From: Psilocybe azurescens
Lineage: Eukaryota > Basidiomycota > Agaricomycetes > Agaricales > Agrocybaceae
DNA length: 64,000 nucleotides
Assembly: GCA_023853785.1 (NCBI GenBank)
Contig: JAJIRX010001058.1
Location: 1 to 64,000, forward strand
Reading direction: 5' to 3'
Made by a program: the position numbers and the translations under genes. Of the stretch, positions 56,931-64,000 are shown piece by piece. The number at the start of each line of letters is the position of its first letter. The stretch's first letter is position 1. Below the pieces are notes generated by a model, which saw nothing but the letters and a program-made list of their open reading frames with translations, had not been told where the DNA came from and searched no databases.

Positions 56931-57740
56931 AATTACACTACAAAGAATATGAAGATTACAGCCAAGCCCTGTGGCGCAATCTTAACCATACATGGTCTGT
57001 CTTGGCGACTGTGGTGTCCCTTTGGTACAAACTCCGGTGTGTGTAATTTCGTTGTCGCTGCGCCATTTGTTATCTTACTGCAATTGAAATGGCTACGAAT
57101 TTTCACATGAAAAATTCCCGATAGGCATTTTGTTGTGGGGATTCCAGTATCTGTTTCCGTCTGCACATCGGTAGCATCCCTTACACCACCTCTCTTCTCA
57201 TTGCCTCCTGCTTGAGCATCCATGAGCCACAATTACACATCACTCAGTTACAATTGCAGGTCCCAGATGATGGTTGCTGAGAGCACAGGGGAGTTGTTGT
57301 TGCTTGTGGTGGTGGTGGTGGTGGTGGTGAAGGCAGAGGCAGAGGAGTTGACTGTAGCTGGATCAGCAGAGGAAGAAGAAGCAGATCACATGCTGCCAAC
57401 CAATGTTGGTTGTTCTTGCTCTGCCCTTGACCAAGTTATTGCTGCAGATGGCAGTGGCAGTGGCAACAACAATGAGGTGGATGCCCCTGTTCCTGTCTCT
57501 TCTGTAGCCCACTTTTTCTCAATCCCTCCTGGCCTGCATCAAAATTGAGGCTGGAACAGTGACAGGTGCGGTAGGTGGTCCCACTCCCAGACCTCCAGCA
57601 CTGGCAGATGCAGCAGCTGCACCAGGCTGATTATTAGCAGACTGAGAAGGCAAATGTGCTATGTCCACCAGCAGAGCATGTATAACTGAGAGGTATTTTG
57701 AGAACGATGGAAGTTTCACAGGCTGGAAGTAGAATAAAAG
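56931..57740 (-). pseudogene. Uncharacterised exon remnants, Ala/Pro/Thr-rich
   Basis: After a putative acceptor near 57725 (minus) the frame reads PVKLPSFSKYLSVIHALLVD, IAHLPSQSANNQPG and an Ala/Gly-rich run to 57519. A neighbouring frame continues KKWATEETGTGASTSLL and ITWSRAEQEQPTLVGSM. A GTG repeat at 57307-57331 encodes His or Thr runs on this strand. Not recognised. Confidence 0.3.
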
Positions 57741-58500
57741 AATGCTGTCAGCATATTTGCATGAAAATAGAGATAAGATGACAAAAAAAAGAGAAAAGAG
57801 AATAATGCGCAATGAGATTTCAAAAAGAAAGGGAAAGGAAAGACAGTGTGACAAAAGACAAAGCTCAAGACTCAAAGCACATTTCATACAAATCTAAATC
57901 CAAGCCCTGCCTGCAACCACAAAAAAAAATAGCAAACCCAAACTATGCCAAAAAAAAAAACTCACCCTCCCACAAGAACATCACCCATTTCCCCCATCAG
58001 ACCTCTCCTCAGATTCACATCAAATGTCAAGTCCGTCTTGCCACCATTGAGATATGTGCCCCTTATCCATTGATGCTACAGCCACAATTCATCCTTCCCA
58101 AAGCTCCAATTACACCCAGCAGCTGTCCTCCAATGCCTGCATGCTGCTGCCTATCCATCTCCACACCTGCACCCCCACCATGCATCTGATAAAATGTTGC
58201 TGCTGCTGCTGCTGCTGTTCCACCCTGGCAGCCACCTATGCATCTTTCTCAGTGAACACACACATGACACATGTGGCAACTTTGTGGTGGATGATTGTTT
58301 TGTTGTCTTTGTTGTTTATGATGTCAATGCTAAATTCCTATTTATAGGGAGGAAGAACTGGGAAGGTATGAGTGGATGCCTTGGAGGAAAGAGAGAAAGG
58401 ATGAGGGGGGGGATCAAGGAAGGAAGGAAGGCAAGGGACATATAATGATATCATCACTTTTGATTCTTACCAAAAACAGTGGAAATTTTGTACTTATATC
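57741..58500. other. No recognisable gene; TGC repeat
   Basis: 58196-58219 has eight consecutive TGC units. 58375-58445 is purine-rich (GGAAGGAAGGAAGG). No gene is assigned. Confidence 0.45.
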
Positions 58501-58689
58501 AAATCTATGTTCAAAAAAGGTATTCTGCCTTAATTCCATCTAAAGAAGTCTATGTTTCATCTGCTGGATACTTCAGAGAGTGCTACTAATAGGACATGGC
58601 ATAGAATTTCTTACCTTTCTGCAATATTTCTGCACTTTTGCAAATTTTTTATTCATTGCAAGACATGTTTCTACTCTCTGTAGTCTTTG

Positions 58690-58925
58690 ATTTAAACTCC
58701 CTTTTAATAACTACTGATTTAACCTGAATATAAAGTACTGAATTAACCATGGTATATGAAGTTCTGAAGTAACTCTGTTTTTCAACTACTGATCTAACTG
58801 GGATGTATCTATTGATTTAACTCTGCTTTTATTGTACTGATCTAACCCCTGTTATGTCTGAAAGGAAGTACTGATTTAACCCTCATTATGTCTTTCAAAA
58901 ATACTGATCTAATCTCCATTATGTC
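58690..58925 (+). repeat. Degenerate ACTGATTTAAC repeats
   Basis: ACTGATTTAAC, ACTGAATTAACC, ACTGATCTAACTG, TTGATTTAACTCTG, ACTGATCTAACCCC, ACTGATTTAACCCT and ACTGATCTAATCTCC follow each other every 30-45 bp, several with a trailing TTATGTCT. Confidence 0.65.
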
Positions 58926-58930
58926 TTAAG

Positions 58931-60300
58931 GGCCTGTTTGGCTGCACCATCTCACAGATGCTTCCGAAGCACTCTCAAAGACGAGCAAGCAGCCAAAGAC
59001 TGGCTTCGGTGGTCTCTACGTGTGGATGGACCACTTTTCTTCAAAGACACCCTCACTGATGGGTTCTCCGATTGGACACAAAGATCCAGCATGTCAAGTA
59101 AGTGGATATACATCACCATGACAGAATACAAATACTGATATATATAAAGTTTCCTGGAGGTCGTTACTTTCCCCTTTCATTATCCGGCCTTGCCACCCCT
59201 CTCCTTAGCCTTAGGGCTGGCTCAACCTCCGATAATGGATAACCCAAAGGCCTTGTCGCATTGATCATGGCAGCAGTAAGTACAGCTAAAGTGATGATCA
59301 ATCTTCAGCTGTAGCTAATTCACTTTTATTTTAGTTTGAGTGTGCTGTCAGACACCTTTCCAAGCCATCCACCAAGCCGAAGGAGTTTTCAAAGCCATTT
59401 TGGGGATCGCAAGTTAGAACATATTACGATGGCTTTCATGGAGCGAATGGCATCATGGGAGCTCGCTGGAAAGAATTGGTGGAAGCTTGTTTGGAATGCT
59501 CAGAGTAGAGCGTGAACAATACACATGATACTGATTTGTCTATCTTAGACAATGACCGTGCTCAAGTCTTCAATTTCTGTGGCCCAGTCAAATCCCATGC
59601 TTGATCCTACGTTTCATACTCCTACAGTCTTAATACTTTCCAAAATTATTTGATTATAAATCCTGTAGATACACGCTTCACTTTTTCCCACCTTTTCCGC
59701 TGTTTCTTTTCCTTGAACAGCACGAAAAATAGCTAGCTTTTTGGATTAGACACCTATCTTTTGGACTCGCTCCTTTTTCACTTGTACAAGCGGAAAAAAG
59801 CTATTTGTTAGACTGCTGATGGCCTACCCTCCATCCCTCCCCACCACCTCACCCCACCTGCCCAATCCTAAAGCTCAGCCAACCATAGCCCACCCAACAC
59901 ACTCGCTGGAATAACCACCAGCGTCAACACACAATAGCTCCAAAACAGTCCAATTAATGAGCTGCCTGATGCGCTGGCGGACGTGATCTGCGCGAGGGTG
60001 GGCGTGGGCAGAGATCAGAGCAGAATGCTATTGACAACAGTGAATACAGGGAGGCTTATAAAAATAATCGTGTTGCGAATAGTAGGAGGAGAAAGGGGAG
60101 ATAAAGGGGAAAGTGAAGTGGAGGGAAAGAGGAAGAACGGTCGAGAGATCGTGGTCAAATGAACAAGTCCGCAATCAAATGACAAAATACGGAAGGATAT
60201 CAAATTTCCCATATAAATGCGAGGAAAAGACAGGGCGCATATATTCAAAAGAAACAAAAGGAAATCACTCACTGCTCAAACACAGCACACCAATTGCTCT
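58931..60300. other. No recognisable gene
   Basis: GGGCCTGTTTGGCTG at 58929-58943 resembles the terminus of some DNA transposons, but no partner end is found. The rest shows nothing. Confidence 0.3.
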
Positions 60301-60328
60301 TTTTCATCTAGCTCAGCTTCCTACCATC

Positions 60329-60780
60329 CTACCTATGTCCTTTCCTATTGTGATCGCACTTCTTCTGCTTCACACTCGCTTTCCCAAAGCCAAATAGGTT
60401 TTCTTCTGCTCCTGTTCCTTCCTCCACTCTCCATCCTCTTGCCTCCTCCCCGCCCCGAATATACACCCAAAGCACAACAAGCGTCACCGGCACTACACGC
60501 TTCCCACATGTCTTGACCGCCCCATTCACAGACCGTAACGACAAATTTGAATGCACGAGCGCCCTTAAACCATGCACGCTGTCCTCTCCCTTGTTGGTGA
60601 AGTCTACAAGGAGCGGTGTGCACTCACCGTCGCAATCGATATCCTGTGCACTCACCGTCGCGAATCGACATCCAGTCCAAACATGGAGGCTGATGGAGTG
60701 ATTATGGATGAGATGGCAAGTGGTGCGAGGATCATGTCGGGACGCCGAAAGGAGGCATACGCCGTAGCTGTGTCGAACCT
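60329..60780 (-). CDS. Uncharacterised exon(s)
   Basis: The minus frame includes CRFATVSAQDIDCDGECTPL, LVDFTNKGEDSVHGLRALVH, VKTCGKRVVPVTLVVLWVYI and ENLFGFGKASVKQKKC. It has several Cys residues and a hydrophobic segment, suggesting a secreted or membrane ectodomain piece. It lies downstream of the membrane-protein frames at 61196-61627 on the same strand; a single gene is possible but unproven. Confidence 0.3.
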
Positions 60781-61195
60781 GTGATTTCATAGAAGGGAGG
60801 GAAGAGCTGGTGGGTGTATGCGGGTAAGGATCATAGTGCAAGCGTCGAAAGGATGCGGAAGGGAAGGGGGAGACGAGAGGGGGAGGGAATAGGTAGGTTA
60901 CGGGTACATGCTAAAAGAACAAGAGAAAATCCACATACCACAACCCCAGGCGTACTGTACATCGTCAAATATGTCAATACCCTCCCGAGAATTGCGTTCT
61001 AGTTGTCATCCAAGCTCTATGCGAGATGACGAGGCTATGCATCAGCGCAATGGAGAGCGCGATGGAGTTTGTGCACATCGCAGTGGCCATGATGAAGCTC
61101 CTAGATACATGTGGATGTGTGAGTTTGGATATATTAGGTGTAAATGGGTGGAGGAGTGAGATTAATAAGCGAAATGACAGCGGGTAAGGATGTAT

Positions 61196-61627
61196 TCATG
61201 GGTGAGATACAAGGGAATATGCATGGATGGAAGGCAAATAGGAATGGGAAAGAAGGAAATAATGACCAACACAAGGAGAGAGATGTGGGCGATATACCTC
61301 TGCGACTTTCTCAATACGAACGTCTATCCCAAACCCGACTACGACCATTGAGGTGCCGGTGATGACGATGAACCACATCGGTATCACCTAGAGTTTCTTT
61401 GTCAAGCCAACGTAAGTCTCGTCACGAATCGTGAACCATATGATGACGGAAAGCAAGAGAAAGAATGTGTATGTCAGATACGACAGATAACAAAACCGGT
61501 ATAAATACACAATAAGTAGCTCCAAAATGTCGTCTGGCTGATGAGCCGCGTGAAGCGCCCGGTGGACATAATCTAAGTAATGGTTAGCGCACGGGGAGCA
61601 GAGAAGGAAGGTGTCGACGACACCCAA
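61196..61627 (-). pseudogene. Putative membrane protein with in-frame TAG
   Basis: A continuous minus-strand frame from 61627 reads HQPDDILELLIVYLYRFCYL, SYLTYTFFLLLSVIIWFTI (membrane segment) and RDETYVGLTKKL, then TAG, then VIPMWFIVITGTSMVVVGFG (second membrane segment) and IDVRIEKVAEVYRP. Both sides of the stop look coding, so the TAG is either a nonsense change or part of an unrecognised splice. The family is unknown to me. Confidence 0.35.
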
Positions 61628-61717
61628 TATCGGACTGTCAGAAGGAGAGTTTGTTAGTGAATATCTCGCCTCCCAATAGCAACATTAAGTAGAGATGCTA
61701 TCAAAGTTCACCAAATA

Positions 61718-62714
61718 TCAAGGCATGCGCCAGGTTAGACCTGTTCGCAGAGCGTATGGTATTGGTATGTAAGAGTGATTGGAATGTCCAAGTCGCGCTT
61801 GGCGGCATCGTGCTTCCCGGCATCTCGCTTCCAAGCTGCCTGAGCTTGCTTCCCGCACTTTGCTGAGTGATGTCGGCAAGGACAACTCGTTATCGTCACT
61901 ACATACTCTCATCATTCTCCTCCCTGCCATGCCGCACACACATTTGCCGGTCTTACCGTGAATGCTGATCTTGCGTGCTGTCCAGCATTGTTGGTCCCCC
62001 CTCCCCCCCCCTCATCATCTAGAAGACGACTGCATGCTGGCCACCGCTTTACACCGGGAACGCAGTTGGCAAACAGTTGTGTTCAAGGTAACGGGCGCAC
62101 CCTCTCCTCCCTGGCATCCAGCAAATGCACATTCAACGGTCTCACCGTGAATGCCTCTAGACAACGTGCTTTTAATTCCATTTCTAGCCTGCAAATCTTC
62201 TGTCGTTCCCGACATATCTCCTGCCTGTCCGCGCTTCGCCTCTCTGGATACAGCGGAACCGCCGCCGCCTTCTCGACCTTTCCATAGTCAACCTGCTACT
62301 ACCAGATGTATGGGAGCGTGATCGCCTACTGCGCCTGTCGCTGTTCCGGCCCTCGATTTCCGACAGAAGCGAGGGAAAAGAGAGGCAGAATGAGAGAGAA
62401 GGTCGACGGAAGGGGCAGGGACGTCCACGTTGTTGTTCTCGTCGCCGCCACTTGCAGTAACAACTTCGTCTGGAGCGGAGCAATATCGCCGAACAACCGA
62501 CGGCCATTGGCACCACGTCGCCCACTTCTTCCGCGGTCAAGCGAGCACACAACATCGCTAAGATGCGCAACATCGAGGGTATGTGCTGCAGAAGCGGGAA
62601 CTTAATGTTAGTCTGCCTGCCTTGGACTAGATGTGTCTGAGACGCTGACATTGCTCTGTCTAGGTCCAGAGCGCCTGCTGGTGTCTCTGCTCCTCGCATC
62701 CCGCTCTCCGACAA
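61718..62714. other. Unassigned; overlapping frames on both strands
   Basis: Open frames of 60-176 codons occur on both strands in GC-richer sequence (Arg/Ser-rich on minus), without recognisable domains. A poly-C run is at 61998-62013. Confidence 0.3.
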
Positions 62715-63132
62715 CCAGCACTGCTATTTCTTCCTTCGTCTTTCGCCTCCCTCATAATGTGCACGGTACTGGTCTGCCCTTCTCACAAATCCACCTGCAC
62801 GCTCGTACCTCGGCCCCCATCAATTCAGCTGATGGTCTATTCCTGCCACCGTGGTGTGGGTCCCCCATCGACTCGGCCACCAGCAGTTTAACTACACAGT
62901 CCACCCTCCCATCCACTCCATAAGCACATGTACACGACCAGCATTTGAACACATCACGTACCATCATTCCGACTGCTGTACACACTTTTGTGAAATGCAA
63001 GCGTGAACTGTGCTCGCTTTCCCAGCGTGTGTGCGCACTTAGAATGTAGGCACCATTTGTACACGCAGGCCCAACTATTTGTGCACGCAGATAGGTAAAC
63101 GGTAAAGAATTAACTTGACGAACAGAGAGGCT

Positions 63133-63790
63133 GTGGGTACTTACTTTGAGGTGAAAATCTATAGGGCCTCGGCCGCCGGTGAGCTCGTAGTTCATGTCTC
63201 TGCCGTGTTGTGCGCTGTAGTCAGTAACGTAGTATACTTTCAGAATATGGAACCCCTTTTAACACTAATTTTGCGCTCATTTTCGTTGTACAAGTTTATT
63301 TTCTACATTGCAAAACCCACTGTAAGATCGAGGTTAGTCGTTGTTTAGAGAGGAAAGATAGAAAAGACTTACCAGTACTAAAGGCACCTCATGCCTGGGT
63401 ACTTCGCCTGAACATCTCGAAATGTCATCCGTATCCAAACAGCCCTATCCTTCTCCGGCATAAATACACTGCCAGTGACCCTAACGCCGTCGACGATGTG
63501 CAGCGACGTGATGTACCGCACGTCGGGTCCCCCGACCCGAAGATTTTCGCCGTATAGTGCGGCTCAGGGCATGACGGGCTCGAATGCCTGCTGGAGCTGG
63601 ACAACACACGATAGGAAAAAGAAAATAGAAAGGAAGATAAGACTTACATGACAACTACCCTGCCGGTGTCGACGGGAAGATCGCATCGAACGATACGGAG
63701 CGCCTCGAACGTCTTGGCGCGCAATTCGTTGCGCATGATAGCCGTCAGCGCCCGGTCGCTCCAAAGTGATAAATTTGAAAAAACATCTAA
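63133..63790 (-). CDS. Uncharacterised multi-exon gene, possible nuclease-like fold
   Basis: Minus-strand exons with good splice sites. About 63770-63650 reads DRALTAIMRNELRAKTFEAL and RIVRCDLPVDTGRVVVM, with donor GTAAGT. About 63600-63390 reads LQQAFEPVMP, TGA, AALYGENLRVGGPDVRYITS, LHIVDGVRVTGSVFMPEKDR and AVWIRMTFRDVQAKYPGMR. About 63216-63133 reads GRDMNYELTGGRGPIDFHLK, with donor GTAAGT. The motif YELTGGRGPIDF resembles the first acidic strand of PD-(D/E)xK-like domains in some fungal Crinkler-type proteins, a weak inference. The in-frame TGA could be an error or a real break. The 5' end extends beyond what I can read. Confidence 0.4.
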
Positions 63791-64000
63791 AGTGGGTTGA
63801 GGTCTATACGCATTATAACAGAAAAAGAATACTTACCTTTCGAGGACGGTTGGCGGACCTGAGGAAAGAGGAGCACGCGTTCATCTGCGCGTTTTATTGC
63901 CAGCCGAATTTGGAAATCAAACATGTTGGAGCGCCTTGGGTGATTAAAGGGTAACTTATGGACAACTGATGAGCGAAAAATTGTGTGAGTTGAAGATTGC

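Noticed and set aside
57222..57548. Plus-strand frame with a poly-Val run
   Set aside because: The run comes from a GTG repeat; the better coding-like pieces are on the minus strand.

Overview
The window looks like nuclear DNA of a basidiomycete, most likely an Agaricomycete. Recognisable genes are split by short (about 45-110 bp) GT-AG introns, and their closest family resemblance is to mushroom proteins: a C2/EF-hand phosphatidylserine decarboxylase, the Sec61 translocon alpha subunit and a NACHT-type STAND NTPase. The retroelement present is a Coprina-type, endonuclease-lacking Penelope-like element (PLE), a group first described from mushroom genomes. Most of the 64 kb is repeats, transposon remains and broken genes; the only largely complete housekeeping-type gene is the decarboxylase.

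Layout. 0.6-7.8 kb: dispersed and tandem repeats, including eight copies of a ~150 bp unit carrying a CACGTG hairpin and a direct segmental duplication. 8.2-9.06 kb: three hammerhead ribozyme (HHR) motifs on the plus strand in PLE terminal-repeat (pLTR-like) sequence. 10.5-12.8 kb: broken NACHT gene (minus). 14.0-18.3 kb: two decayed tandem SEC61 copies (plus); their upstream flank recurs at 19.5-20.2 kb. 22.2-26.6 kb: phosphatidylserine decarboxylase (minus). 26.6-31.9 kb: no convincing gene. 32.0-34.8 kb: Coprina-like PLE (minus), with the RT ORF followed by two tandem HHR-bearing units on the same strand. 34.98-39.0 kb: array of about 44 copies of a ~74 bp unit that each encode a hairpin. 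40.3-43.2 kb: direct-repeat-flanked region with uncharacterised ORFs. 43.27-46.07 kb: element bounded by a 21 bp inverted repeat, holding a 21 bp minisatellite, GC hairpins and a foldback element. 47.0-48.4 kb: Zn2Cys6-like gene (minus) interrupted by a solo LTR. 48.42-49.98 kb: AT-rich element with subterminal palindromes, itself invaded by a hAT-type MITE. 50.3-58.5 kb: an acyl-CoA synthetase fragment and low-complexity Q/P/A-rich coding debris. 60-64 kb: fragments of uncharacterised genes.

How the parts relate. The two HHR loci (8.2-9.06 kb plus; 32.0-32.9 kb minus) share the same sequence, and at the second one the HHR strand matches the RT strand, so the HHRs are best read as parts of PLE terminal repeats; the first locus is an RT-less remnant. 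Protein-homology frames are repeatedly broken by single-base changes in homopolymers (decarboxylase, NACHT gene, PLE RT, Zn2Cys6-like gene). This suggests residual sequencing or assembly indels, so some apparent pseudogenes may be intact in the organism. The SEC61 copies, by contrast, carry substitutions to stop codons and a large internal deletion and look truly dead.
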